A stretch of 20,505 nt of DNA from the NCBI GenBank assembly GCA_014240055.1, contig JAAZXP010000005.1, positions 22,999-43,503 on the forward strand, written 5' to 3'. The notes under the pieces were generated by a model. The model did not search any database. It was not told where the DNA came from and saw only the letters and a list, made by a program, of their open reading frames with translations. How positions within the stretch are numbered: the first letter of the stretch is position 1; each line of letters starts with the position of its first letter. This DNA is from Methanobacteriota archaeon (GTDB taxonomy: Archaea > Thermoplasmatota > Poseidoniia > MGIII > CG-Epi1). Of this stretch, positions 6,897 through 15,484 are shown one piece after another. Made by a program: the position numbers and the translations under genes.

Positions 6897-7499
6897 TTAT
6901 TCCAACTCATTCCAGATTCTTTGGAATCGGTAAACTGCTGAAATAGTACAAACAATAGCGAACGTATAACACATTAATGTCATATAGTTCAAATCTTGGT
7001 ATCCTTGATCAAAATATTGTATCACTGGAACAATAGCCAAAACAACTAATCTATCAGCTCTACCCAATAAACCAGCATATTCTCTTCCAGCTCCAACAGC
7101 TTGAGCTTGAGTACCCATGTAAGATAACATTAATATTCCTATAATTGCACTAAAACCAACAGTAATATCAACCAAAGGACCTAATGCAATTCCGCCTACA
7201 ATAATAATATCTGCAACACGGTCTAAAGTATGATCAACAAGATCTCCTCTCCTACTTGACATGTTTCTCATTCTAGCAACAATACCATCAAGTGCATCTA
7301 AAACCGCAGTAAGAAAAACCATTAAAGCACCTAACAAAAGCCATTCTTTGCTTTCTAAATCAGCCATATAGAAAGAATATCCCGCAGTAATTGCAGTAAC
7401 TAATGATAATAGACTAATTCCCATAGGATTTAGAGGTGAAATTCTTGCAATTGGTGCTAATATCCTTGTTCCAAGTTCTCTATAATCGTCGGCTACCAT
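6897..7499 (-). CDS. CDP-alcohol phosphatidyltransferase (archaetidylinositol-phosphate-synthase type)
   Basis: This integral membrane enzyme transfers a phospho-alcohol head group to a CDP-activated lipid, in archaea usually CDP-archaeol. The 200-residue protein has about six spans and the full family signature D71-G-x2-A-R-x8-G-x3-D-x3-D93 (DGIVARMRNMSS followed by GDLVDHTLD). The N-terminal RISPLNPMGIS segment and the gene context resemble archaeal inositol-phosphate-type enzymes, but the acceptor alcohol cannot be read from sequence. I chose the ATG at 7499 because it overlaps the kinase stop as TAATG, the same arrangement as between the two genes upstream. An ATG three codons earlier (7508) would give an 11-nt overlap. 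It ends flush with the convergent small membrane protein gene. Confidence 0.9.
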   Translation of the reverse strand: MVADDYRELGTRILAPIARISPLNPMGISLLSLVTAITAGYSFYMADLESKEWLLLGALMVFLTAVLDALDGIVARMRNMSSRRGDLVDHTLDRVADIIIVGGIALGPLVDITVGFSAIIGILMLSYMGTQAQAVGAGREYAGLLGRADRLVVLAIVPVIQYFDQGYQDLNYMTLMCYTFAIVCTISAVYRFQRIWNELE

Positions 7500-8011
7500 T
7501 AATACCATTCCATTATTCTTTCTGAATAGTCATAACTTTCGTCTAATTTAATGTTGCCGTTCATAAAGTTCGAAAGTTTCTTAGCACTTTGCTCAGGAGT
7601 TTGGTCAGTAGTGTCAAGTTGGAAAATTTTATCCGCAGATATATTCTCAATTACTTCGTCGAATATAATGTTAAGAGCTTCTGCCTCCAAATTTTCATTT
7701 ATTTTTTCTTTAGAATAATTACGTTTTGTTAATCTTTCTCTTAGAATTGATGGATCGCATCTCAACAGTATTACCATTTCAAGATTATCGAGTGTATGTG
7801 ACGTATGACCTTCAAAGACCACATCTTTCAAATTAGACTCTTTAACGATAGCATTAATTTTATCTAAATCTATTAACCATTCTCCAGACTTGGTTTTACC
7901 TTCTGAAGCCTCTTCATAATAGTCTGAAAGATGCACTACTTTTGTGTCTAAAAAATCAGAAATGGATGTTTTACCAGTTCCTGGCGTACCTGTTAAGGCA
8001 CACCTTACCAT
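7499..8011 (-). CDS. Fap7-like adenylate kinase / NTPase (COG1936)
   Basis: This 170-residue P-loop protein belongs to the archaeal adenylate kinase-like family related to eukaryotic Fap7/hCINAP, which has adenylate kinase and ATPase activity and helps small-subunit ribosome maturation. The Walker A loop GTPGTGKT is at residues 8-15 near the N-terminus. VVFEGHTSHTL fits the Walker B/lid region, and LLRCDPSILRERLTKRNYSKEKINENLEAEALNIIFDE is the family signature (RL..R.Y...KI.EN..AE). It is cytoplasmic, with no signal or membrane span. Its ATG overlaps the stop of the DUF5611-like gene as TAATG, and its own stop overlaps the phosphatidyltransferase ATG in the same way. The three genes therefore form a coupled operon. 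Confidence 0.93.
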   Translation of the reverse strand: MVRCALTGTPGTGKTSISDFLDTKVVHLSDYYEEASEGKTKSGEWLIDLDKINAIVKESNLKDVVFEGHTSHTLDNLEMVILLRCDPSILRERLTKRNYSKEKINENLEAEALNIIFDEVIENISADKIFQLDTTDQTPEQSAKKLSNFMNGNIKLDESYDYSERIMEWY

Positions 8012-8361
8012 TAAGATTTCATTTCCTTTTCGGCTGCGGCTTTAGCTTCTCTCTTTGCTTTAGCTTTGGCTCTGTCTATTCTTTGTTTAGCGTTAAATGA
8101 GGTGACACTCTGCATGAATCTATTGTATGCTTGATGTGCGTCCAATGAGTCTTCTGGAGCCGCTTCATTATCAGTTTCAGTTTCAACTTTTATCTCAGTT
8201 ATAGAAACAAATTCAACTTTTATGGATTTGAGTGCCTTGAATGACCCTGAGAAGAGGTTACCATCTTCTACGATATCTCCAAATTCTTCTTCCATCATAG
8301 TTTTTAGTCCACCATTTTCTAGTGTCTTACCGTGTCCACGCTTTACTTCGAAACTCTGCAT
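8011..8361 (-). CDS. DUF5611-like archaeal protein
   Basis: This 116-residue cytoplasmic protein resembles DUF5611, a family I associate with Thermoplasmatota. Supporting features are the start MQSFEVKRGHGKTLE (family pattern MQ.Y.fKRGH.K.LE), a middle beta-rich segment (LFSGSFKALKSIKVEFV, then IKVETET) and the helix AYNRFMQSVTSFNAKQR, equivalent to the family's YN.FL...TGy.aKeR. The last 25 or so residues are an Ala/Lys/Arg-rich helix (RAKAKAKREAKAAAEKE), which could bind RNA or ribosomes (inference only). It is the first gene of the unit with the Fap7-like kinase and the phosphatidyltransferase. A TATA-like box lies about 27 nt upstream of its ATG. Molecular function is unknown. Confidence 0.8.
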   Translation of the reverse strand: MQSFEVKRGHGKTLENGGLKTMMEEEFGDIVEDGNLFSGSFKALKSIKVEFVSITEIKVETETDNEAAPEDSLDAHQAYNRFMQSVTSFNAKQRIDRAKAKAKREAKAAAEKEMKS

Positions 8362-8383
8362 ATGATGAGACTCTAAGTCACAG

Positions 8384-8395
8384 TATTTGTATTTT
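8384..8395 (-). promoter_or_regulatory. putative TATA box for the DUF5611-kinase operon
   Basis: On the minus strand this reads AAAATACAAATA, centred about 27 nt upstream of the ATG at 8361, in the 46-bp gap behind srp54. The spacing predicts an almost leaderless transcript. The operon could also be reached by read-through from srp54. Confidence 0.4.
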
Positions 8396-8407
8396 GGGGC
8401 TAGAGTT

Positions 8408-9733
8408 TCATGTCCCTTTGCCGAACTGTCTCATCATTTTTTGTTGCATTCTTCGATTTCCACCAATGTTAGACATCATTTTACGACTTTGATTATATTG
8501 TTTTAAAAGATCTCTAATCTCCTGTGGATCTGACCCTGAACCCATAGCAATTCTATTAATTCTCGAGCGCTTTATCAGCTTCGGGTTCTCCAGTTCCTCT
8601 TTTGTCATAGAACTCATTAATACCTTAAACTTTTCCAGTTTAATCTGTGTTTCTTCCACCTGCCCTTTCTTCATCATGGCAGACATTCCTGGCACCATTT
8701 CCATTACTTTACCTAATGGACCCATTTTGGTTAATGCTTCCATTTGTTCTTTCATATCTATTAATGTGAATTTGCCAGATAGTAATTTCTTTGCGCTATC
8801 TTCAGCAGTACTTGCGTCCATTACCTCTTCAGCTCTTTCAAGTAAAGTCTGAAGGTCTCCCATTCCAAGTAATCTTGAAATGAATCGGTCAGGATCAAGA
8901 GTCTCTAAACTTTCAAGACTTTCCCCAGTTCCTACAAATATAATTGGAGCTTTTGTTACTGCGACTGCAGATAATGCGCCACCTCCCTTTGCAGAACCAT
9001 CTAATTTAGTTAAAATCACACCCGTAACTCCAACAGCTTCATGGAATGCTTCAGCTTGAGGTCCGGCTTGCTGACCTACTGTAGCATCCATCACAAGGAA
9101 AATATCATCAGGCTTAACAATAGAAGCTATATTTTCCATTTCTTTAATCAAATCTCCATCAAGTGCATGTCTTCCAGCAGTATCAACAATCACAATGTCT
9201 AAATCTTTGAATTCTTGCAGACCTTCAGAAACTACTTTTTCAGCATTGGTATTTGCTGAATCTCCATAAACTGGAACGCCTATTTGTTCACCTATCTGAG
9301 ACAATTGGTCGTATGCAGCAGGCCTATGAACATCTGCAGCAATCAATCCTAAACTTAATCCTTTCTTCTTTAGGTATTTAGCTAATTTACCAGTGGTGGT
9401 AGTCTTTCCTTGTCCATATAGTCCAACCAGCATTAATTTCTGTGGACCCAATTTTAAACTTCTCGGTTCTCCTAGTGCCTTGACTAATTCTTGATGAACA
9501 ATGCGAACCACATGTTCTCTTCCAGTCATACCTGCTGGAGCTTTTTCATCTAGTGCTCTTGTTTCAATTCTCTTACTTAAGTCTAAAGCCAAACGAACAT
9601 TAACATCTGATTGTAAAAGAGCTCTTTGAATATCACGTACTAATTCTTTAATCAACTCAGGAGAAATATGGCTGGCACCAGCTATTTTCTTTAGTGTTTC
9701 TCTTAATGCATCTCCTAATTTCTCAAGAACCAT
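8408..9733 (-). CDS. srp54: signal recognition particle 54 kDa protein (SRP54/Ffh GTPase)
   Basis: SRP54 binds 7S RNA and signal sequences and, with FtsY, targets ribosomes to the membrane. All three domains are present in 441 residues. The N domain is residues 1-90 (helical; MVLEKLGDALRETLKKIAG). The G domain is about 95-295, with G1 GLYGQGKT at 104-111, ADVHRPAA, DTAGR at 184-188, TKLDGSAKGGG from 242 and FVGTGE. The Met-rich M domain is about 300-435 (MKEQMEALTKMGPLGKVMEMV, and RINRIAMGSGSDPQEIRDLLKQYNQ, the RNA-binding helix-turn-helix). The QGK variant of G1 still fits GxxGxGKT. It has its own TATA box. Placed beside several very large secreted proteins, it supplies their likely targeting factor, although srp54 is universal. 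Confidence 0.97.
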   Translation of the reverse strand: MVLEKLGDALRETLKKIAGASHISPELIKELVRDIQRALLQSDVNVRLALDLSKRIETRALDEKAPAGMTGREHVVRIVHQELVKALGEPRSLKLGPQKLMLVGLYGQGKTTTTGKLAKYLKKKGLSLGLIAADVHRPAAYDQLSQIGEQIGVPVYGDSANTNAEKVVSEGLQEFKDLDIVIVDTAGRHALDGDLIKEMENIASIVKPDDIFLVMDATVGQQAGPQAEAFHEAVGVTGVILTKLDGSAKGGGALSAVAVTKAPIIFVGTGESLESLETLDPDRFISRLLGMGDLQTLLERAEEVMDASTAEDSAKKLLSGKFTLIDMKEQMEALTKMGPLGKVMEMVPGMSAMMKKGQVEETQIKLEKFKVLMSSMTKEELENPKLIKRSRINRIAMGSGSDPQEIRDLLKQYNQSRKMMSNIGGNRRMQQKMMRQFGKGT

Positions 9734-9755
9734 AATTTCTATTCACTCATCCATC

Positions 9756-9767
9756 AATTTAAAATTA
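9756..9767 (-). promoter_or_regulatory. putative TATA box of srp54
   Basis: On the minus strand this reads TAATTTTAAATT, centred about 28 nt upstream of the srp54 ATG (9733), the position expected for a leaderless archaeal transcript. It shares an 88-bp divergent spacer with the promoter of the beta-helix gene. Confidence 0.45.
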
Positions 9768-9791
9768 TTGATATGGTTTGTAATCAGATTA

Positions 9792-9800
9792 TTTTATTAA
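9792..9800 (+). promoter_or_regulatory. putative TATA box of the beta-helix surface protein gene
   Basis: TTTTATTAA is centred 26 nt upstream of the GTG at 9822. This spacing supports both GTG as the real start and a leaderless mRNA. No Shine-Dalgarno-like sequence precedes the GTG. Confidence 0.45.
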
Positions 9801-9821
9801 GTGATAAGTATGTGACTTGCA

Positions 9822-12800
9822 GTGAATAAGCTGGTATTGTTAACATTGTGCACTTTTGCAATCATATTTGTGACTGGTGATGCTACTGCAGGGTCTATCG
9901 GGACACCTATACCTGCTGAAGGTGAGGATTGGGAGATTGATGAATATACCTATGTTTGGGATGAAACTATAATAATCAACGATTGGTTTGTTAAGGCTGA
10001 GAGCACTGGAAATTTAAAACTAGATAATGTAATTTTATACGCAGAGGGTAACGTTGAGTTTGAAAAAAAGGTTGAAATTTTCAATTCTAATATTACTATT
10101 AATAAGCAAAGCATGCAAGACGGAGTTTCTATTTCAAATACTTTAGACATTAGAAATAGTACTATAGCTTTGAATTCATCATTAGATCATTTTTTTAATA
10201 TGACAAATGAAGGAATTGGTTTACTCGGTGATTCCGCATATCTTTCTATTACAGATAATTCTTTACTTTATTCCTCTAATTTCAATATGTCTAATCCATA
10301 TTATACAGCTATAGAGATTTGGTCAAATTCACAAAACTCTAAAGTCCGTTATGAAAATTCTACAATTAAACATCTTGGTTTTACTAGTTCGGGGGGAGAT
10401 AATACTATAGTTCGAGGAAATCACTTTGATTATTGTCGTAGTATTGTTCAAAGCTCTGGAGTAGGTTTTAGATTCGAAGATAATTTTGTTGATAGGGGTT
10501 GGTGGGAAGGTGGAGCTTACCAGGTATGGTTATGGGGCGTTGATGAGGCTGTAATTTCGAATAATACCTTCAATTTGACTTACGATACAATAGGTATGCG
10601 TAATAGCGCTAATGTAACTATAGAAAATAACATTTTTAGAAACACTAGAGAAACCTATGCTTGGTCTGTTTATGCAAGAGATGCCTATAATATTACAGTT
10701 CGTGAAAATCATTTCCAGAATCACTCAGGATCACCAATTGTCTTTCAGCGAGTTAATGAATCTCTAATTGAAAAAAACACTTTTTTTGACGTATTTGGCC
10801 CAGATAATGTTTGGGTTTCAGGTATTAATAATAAGATAATTAACAATACATTCGAAAATTGTGGAAGTAAGATTACGATCCCTGCAGGATATGGTATTAC
10901 TGGTTGCATAGAAGTTACTAAAGGTGGTTATGACAATAATAATGTTAACCTTTTCGGTAGCAATTGGATAGAAGATAATACTATTAGGAATTTTTCAGGT
11001 TCTGCTATAGTCGTATCAATGTCCAGTATAATTGTAGAAGGTAATACGATTGTCAATGGAACTCCCTTTGGGTTTCAGGATGCTGCTGCAGTAGATACAT
11101 ACACTTTCACAGGATTGGCACCTTCTGACGTGTTCATAAGAGATAATTATATAGAAAAAGTAGACGTTGGTATTTTTCTAGACGGTTCAGACCAAACAAG
11201 TGGCGGAAGTAACATTATAATTGAAAGGAACATATTTTCAATATCTGATAAAGGGATACATCTTATTACAAATGGAGGTGGGAGTTATCAAGGAACTCAG
11301 ATAATCCACAACACCATAACGGATAATTTAGTTGGGATAGAAATAGAATATGGTGCCGGAATTATAGTAGAGAATAATAGTCTTTCAGGTTTAAATGGCA
11401 TTGATGTTAAAGATAGTACTAATATAGCTATAGGTTTTAATCAGATTGAATCTTACAATTTTGGTATTCGTTTAAATAATTCTGTTGCAGATATACACTC
11501 AAATCACATTATCGCCTCATGCACTATTGAATCTTGCGAAAAAATAGGATTTACTAAAGTGGGCAATATTGGTTTAGACATCGTTTGGAGTACGAATACT
11601 AATATTTTAGATAATGTGATAAAGAAATATGGAGTTTTAGTAAATACGCGTGGTTCTGAGTTATATTTTGATAATAATAACTTAGATTTTACCAATATTG
11701 GTTATAATTCAAACCATGATGATATCCAAGTTCGGAACGGGAAAATATCTAACGTTAGTAATGGAATTCAGATTTTTGAAGCAAATCTTTTATTAGTTTC
11801 GAATGAATTCAAAGACTTTGAAACAGGCATTAAGTCTTTTAATTCTTCATTGGATAATTCTAATAATATTTTTGTAAATGGAGTAAACTGCTATGAGTTA
11901 ATAGACAGCATTTATGTTATAGATTCATTTGACGGGTGGGACTGCTCAGCATACTCCCTAAACGAATATTTCAATGTAAGAGTTTTTATTGGAAGTATTC
12001 AAGGCATCCCCGCCCCTTCACATGAATTTTGGATTATTGATGGCAAAGGAGATAGTCAGATAGATGGTGAGACTTCATCGGATGGGTACTCTAAATATAT
12101 TAAATTAATAAACAAGAGTATTGATCCCAATGGATATCAAACCCTTTTTAATCCATATGACTTCTATTATTTACACAATTCAATAACTACATCTGTTGAA
12201 AAAGAAATATTCTTTAATCAAACAGTTAGCTTTTATCTTGACACACTACCGCCACAAACTGAAATTTATGGTAATGGCACACTTGTTAATAGCGAAATAT
12301 TTTATCTTAGCATTAATGTATTCAATGACGAAGAAGTTTTTGATTTTGATATTGAGTATCTTGTCAATGATGGAGAAAATTTTGCTGAATGGCAACTATA
12401 TGGCACTTTCAATCAAAGCACAGTCAAATTTGTGGGCGAAGATTCAACAAAGTATCGTTTCAGATCCATAGGGCGAGACTTGTTTGGAAATGAAGAGATA
12501 AAGACTAGTTATGACTTTGAGATTTCTGTTGATACTAAAACACCAAATTCGGTTTTTGTTGGTATTCAACAAGATTATATTTTTACTGATTCAAAACAAA
12601 TATTGTTAAGTTGGGAATCTGATTCTGATGATATTCAAAATTATTATCTGGTAGTAAAATATACTAATTTTACTGATGAATATCTAGATCCTGACTCCGT
12701 TATTTGGACTGATAAGGATAATTTCATAATACCTAATAATGATCCTTTTATCTATCAATTGAGCGATATCGGCCACTATAGTTTCAAGATTACTTCCTTA

Positions 12801-14675
12801 GATGTTGCAGGCAATTTGGAAGAAAAAGAAAATTTTGACTTTATAATTAATTATGACTCTCAAAGCGATTCTATCAACTTAGTTAATGTTCCTGAACGTT
12901 GGGGATACAACACTATGACAATAGATTATGTGAAAGCTAATGAATATTTAGATTTTGATCTATATCTATCAATTGAAACTACTGAAACTCCTTCTGAAAC
13001 ATTAATGTGGTTTATGTACGAATATGATACTTCTTCGAACGATATCTTGTTATCTAGTCTTCAAGATTCATCACGTTATTATCTTGTTGCAAAAAGCAGA
13101 GATCTAGCAGGTAATCTGGAAGATCCCTTAAATTCAACTGAAGAATTCATTTCAAATGGAGAATATGATCAAATATATGATTTGAGATATATTCCTCTAG
13201 AGAAAAGTAGTTATCCAATTATTGTTAAAATCGATGAAGATGGAGATGGGATCTTTGAAATTACATTATTTAGGGGAGAAAACCTAACCAAATTACAAAA
13301 TAACCAATATTTTTTAGATTCGAAAAGTAAGATGTTACATTTTGGGGGCCTTGTAAATGGAGGTTATGTACCTGAATCTGGGCATAATATTAGTATATCT
13401 TATGCAGGAGTTAATTCGATTTTTGAAGTCTATACTCAGGGACCGGACTCAGCAGATAATTTGGAGATTGTACCTACTAATATATCGCACATCACCTTTT
13501 ATTTTGAGATTACAGATCCAGTTACAAAATGTAAAGTTCAAAGAACGACCGACCCTTCAAGTGGTTGGTACAATGAGAAATTAATTGAACCTTGTGATAC
13601 TGGAACTTACGCTTATGTGGAAAGTAATCCAGATACAGAAAAAAATTACTATTACAGAGTTTATTCGGAAGATGAATTTGGACATTCAATATACTCCGAC
13701 GAAATAGCTCTGAATATGGAAGAAATTGTAATTTTGTACGATACTTCGAACTCAAATGGCATTAGTACTCAGTTTGGAATGGAAGTGATAATACCAGTTT
13801 CAATATTGGCCGGACTTATGTTGATTGCAGGAGGAGTGATGCTCTTCACTACTAAAAAGGAAGACATATTGGATGATAATGTAAACGTAATTGATTCTAA
13901 GCCTGTAGCTAAATACAAACTTGAAGAATTGTATTTGATTTACAGTGATGGAAGATTAGTTTCCCATGTAAGTGATGTTGAGAGTGCTATCGATTCAGAC
14001 ATAATGAGTGGAATGCTAACTGCGATTAATGACTTTGTCCAGGATTCTTTTTCTAGTCAAGATGATTTGGGTTCGATTGATTACGGACAAAATAAAATTG
14101 TCCTTCAAAGAGGTGCTAATTATTATCTTGCAGCAGTTGTTTATGGTGAAACTGATAATTTCTTTAAGGGAAAATTAGCTAATATTATTAGAGCATTATC
14201 AATTCAATTTCCTCATTTGAAGGAGTGGGACGGCGATACTTCCCAGAATGAACCAATAGATGCTATTTTGAAGCCACTAATGGATGAAACTGTTACAACG
14301 AATAGAGAAATGGTTGACAATTATATAGCCGATATACAAGTTAGTATAACTTCTCAAGAAACAATAACTCCAACAACGTTATCTTTAAATCTAAATTTCA
14401 GTAATTATTCAACTAACAATTTGAATTTAGGAACCGTAAAACCAATATTTAATGATCAATATTTGATCTTAACTGGTATGAAACCGGATATTCTTTACTC
14501 CTTTACTGAGAATAAGTTTCACGTAGGTGAAATTAAATCTTATACTGAAGTTCAAATCGAACTAAATTTCAAGAAAAAAGTAACAGGCACTGTAAACGTA
14601 GATTTAGAATTTAGCTACTTCGTCAAAGATAAACTTAACACAACTACCAAGAGAGTATTTGATGGTAAAATTTAA
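9822..14675 (+). CDS. giant secreted beta-helix protein with one membrane span and a cytoplasmic sensor-like region
   Basis: The 1617 residues begin with a signal peptide (1-24, cleavage near GDATAGS; GTG start). From about 70 to 690 there are many PbH1-type coils of a right-handed parallel beta-helix, recognisable as repeated xxVxxNxFxN / NxIxxN steps (for example ANVTIENNIFRNT and YNITVRENHFQNH), NosD-like. Ig/fibronectin-like segments follow (about 690-1310; LPPQTEIYGNG, DVAGNLEE, DLAGNLED). One span (about 1323-1344, IIPVSILAGLMLIAGGVML) leads to a 270-residue inside region. Residues 1364-1490 contain EELYLIYSDGRLVSH and MLTAINDFVQDSF and end near WDGD, a roadblock/longin-like profile in my reading. 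Residues 1508-1617 look like a beta-sandwich. N-glycosylation sequons are frequent. Ligand and function are unknown; adhesion or polysaccharide recognition is inferred. Confidence 0.85.
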   Translation: MNKLVLLTLCTFAIIFVTGDATAGSIGTPIPAEGEDWEIDEYTYVWDETIIINDWFVKAESTGNLKLDNVILYAEGNVEFEKKVEIFNSNITINKQSMQDGVSISNTLDIRNSTIALNSSLDHFFNMTNEGIGLLGDSAYLSITDNSLLYSSNFNMSNPYYTAIEIWSNSQNSKVRYENSTIKHLGFTSSGGDNTIVRGNHFDYCRSIVQSSGVGFRFEDNFVDRGWWEGGAYQVWLWGVDEAVISNNTFNLTYDTIGMRNSANVTIENNIFRNTRETYAWSVYARDAYNITVRENHFQNHSGSPIVFQRVNESLIEKNTFFDVFGPDNVWVSGINNKIINNTFENCGSKITIPAGYGITGCIEVTKGGYDNNNVNLFGSNWIEDNTIRNFSGSAIVVSMSSIIVEGNTIVNGTPFGFQDAAAVDTYTFTGLAPSDVFIRDNYIEKVDVGIFLDGSDQTSGGSNIIIERNIFSISDKGIHLITNGGGSYQGTQIIHNTITDNLVGIEIEYGAGIIVENNSLSGLNGIDVKDSTNIAIGFNQIESYNFGIRLNNSVADIHSNHIIASCTIESCEKIGFTKVGNIGLDIVWSTNTNILDNVIKKYGVLVNTRGSELYFDNNNLDFTNIGYNSNHDDIQVRNGKISNVSNGIQIFEANLLLVSNEFKDFETGIKSFNSSLDNSNNIFVNGVNCYELIDSIYVIDSFDGWDCSAYSLNEYFNVRVFIGSIQGIPAPSHEFWIIDGKGDSQIDGETSSDGYSKYIKLINKSIDPNGYQTLFNPYDFYYLHNSITTSVEKEIFFNQTVSFYLDTLPPQTEIYGNGTLVNSEIFYLSINVFNDEEVFDFDIEYLVNDGENFAEWQLYGTFNQSTVKFVGEDSTKYRFRSIGRDLFGNEEIKTSYDFEISVDTKTPNSVFVGIQQDYIFTDSKQILLSWESDSDDIQNYYLVVKYTNFTDEYLDPDSVIWTDKDNFIIPNNDPFIYQLSDIGHYSFKITSLDVAGNLEEKENFDFIINYDSQSDSINLVNVPERWGYNTMTIDYVKANEYLDFDLYLSIETTETPSETLMWFMYEYDTSSNDILLSSLQDSSRYYLVAKSRDLAGNLEDPLNSTEEFISNGEYDQIYDLRYIPLEKSSYPIIVKIDEDGDGIFEITLFRGENLTKLQNNQYFLDSKSKMLHFGGLVNGGYVPESGHNISISYAGVNSIFEVYTQGPDSADNLEIVPTNISHITFYFEITDPVTKCKVQRTTDPSSGWYNEKLIEPCDTGTYAYVESNPDTEKNYYYRVYSEDEFGHSIYSDEIALNMEEIVILYDTSNSNGISTQFGMEVIIPVSILAGLMLIAGGVMLFTTKKEDILDDNVNVIDSKPVAKYKLEELYLIYSDGRLVSHVSDVESAIDSDIMSGMLTAINDFVQDSFSSQDDLGSIDYGQNKIVLQRGANYYLAAVVYGETDNFFKGKLANIIRALSIQFPHLKEWDGDTSQNEPIDAILKPLMDETVTTNREMVDNYIADIQVSITSQETITPTTLSLNLNFSNYSTNNLNLGTVKPIFNDQYLILTGMKPDILYSFTENKFHVGEIKSYTEVQIELNFKKKVTGTVNVDLEFSYFVKDKLNTTTKRVFDGKI

Positions 14676-14676
14676 T

Positions 14677-15405
14677 TTAGTCGACAAGGCGATAACTTAA
14701 TCTGACTTTTTTAGAACCTTTATTATCTTTTTTAAAGAATTCAACGTTACCGATTTCTGAAAGACTTCGAACATGGGTTCCAGCACAAGGACAAACATCA
14801 ATGTCTCCTATTTTCACAACTCTTAATCTGGTAACACTTGAAGGAAGCATTTTCCAGAGACCACTAGACATACTCGAACGTATTTCGGGGTTGTTTTCTA
14901 AATCCGATCTTTCAGATTCACTTATACTAATTTTTAAATCCTTGGAAATAACTTGGTTAACTTCGTCCTGGAGCATGTTTAATTCAGTATTTCCCAATTT
15001 TAAGGGTTTGAAATCTATTCGAGATTTATCAGCTGCAATCTGATTGCCTACTGTATCAGATCCATATCTTTCACTAACTACTGATGAAACTAAATGTTGT
15101 GAAGTGTGCATGCGCATGTGAGAATATCTTCGTTCCCAATCAAGATTGCCTTTAACTTTCATTCCAACGTCAGGTAAATCACCTTCAAACATATGTCTAA
15201 TTCTATTCTTTTTGCGAACGTCAACAACCCTTCCACCGCCACCTTGCCATACTAACTCTCCTGTATCTGCAGGCTGACCACCGCCAAGGTGATAAAATGC
15301 AGTTTGATCTAATTCCACTATTCCTGGAAAAGTGGCTGTAACTTCAGCTTCAAACTTTTTTACATAAGTTCCGTCAAGAGAATCCATATGGAATTGCAAG
15401 GTCAT
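14677..15405 (-). CDS. alaX: stand-alone alanyl-tRNA editing protein AlaX
   Basis: AlaX hydrolyses Ser- or Gly-mischarged tRNA-Ala in trans, as a free homologue of the AlaRS editing domain. The 242 residues fit the medium form (AlaX-M). An N-terminal barrel contains LGGGQPADTGE (residues 40-50), the motif linked to editing of both Ser and Gly. The zinc site is made by HTSQH (His100, His104) and CAGTH (Cys207, His211), followed by SLSEIGNVEFF. All four zinc ligands are present, so activity is likely. It is transcribed alone, ending one base from the convergent beta-helix gene. A TATA-like box lies 26 nt upstream of its ATG. Its position between two giant surface protein genes has no evident functional meaning. 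Confidence 0.95.
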   Translation of the reverse strand: MTLQFHMDSLDGTYVKKFEAEVTATFPGIVELDQTAFYHLGGGQPADTGELVWQGGGGRVVDVRKKNRIRHMFEGDLPDVGMKVKGNLDWERRYSHMRMHTSQHLVSSVVSERYGSDTVGNQIAADKSRIDFKPLKLGNTELNMLQDEVNQVISKDLKISISESERSDLENNPEIRSSMSSGLWKMLPSSVTRLRVVKIGDIDVCPCAGTHVRSLSEIGNVEFFKKDNKGSKKVRLSYRLVD

Positions 15406-15425
15406 AATATTTACAACAAATTAAC

Positions 15426-15435
15426 CTATTTATTA
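15426..15435 (-). promoter_or_regulatory. putative TATA box of alaX
   Basis: On the minus strand this reads TAATAAATAG, centred about 26 nt upstream of the alaX ATG at 15405. It is consistent with a leaderless transcript and lies in the 79-bp divergent spacer. Confidence 0.45.
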
Positions 15436-15445
15436 CTAGTGAAAC

Positions 15446-15453
15446 TATTAAAT
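15446..15453 (+). promoter_or_regulatory. possible TATA box of the Asp-box surface protein gene
   Basis: TATTAAAT is centred about 36 nt upstream of the ATG at 15485, which would leave a leader of around 10 nt. GATAATT at 15455-15461 is an alternative at about 27 nt. AAGGT at 15475-15479 could be a weak ribosome binding site. The data do not decide between these. Confidence 0.3.
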
Positions 15454-15484
15454 GGATAATTGGATGTATGGGCTAAGGTAAATT

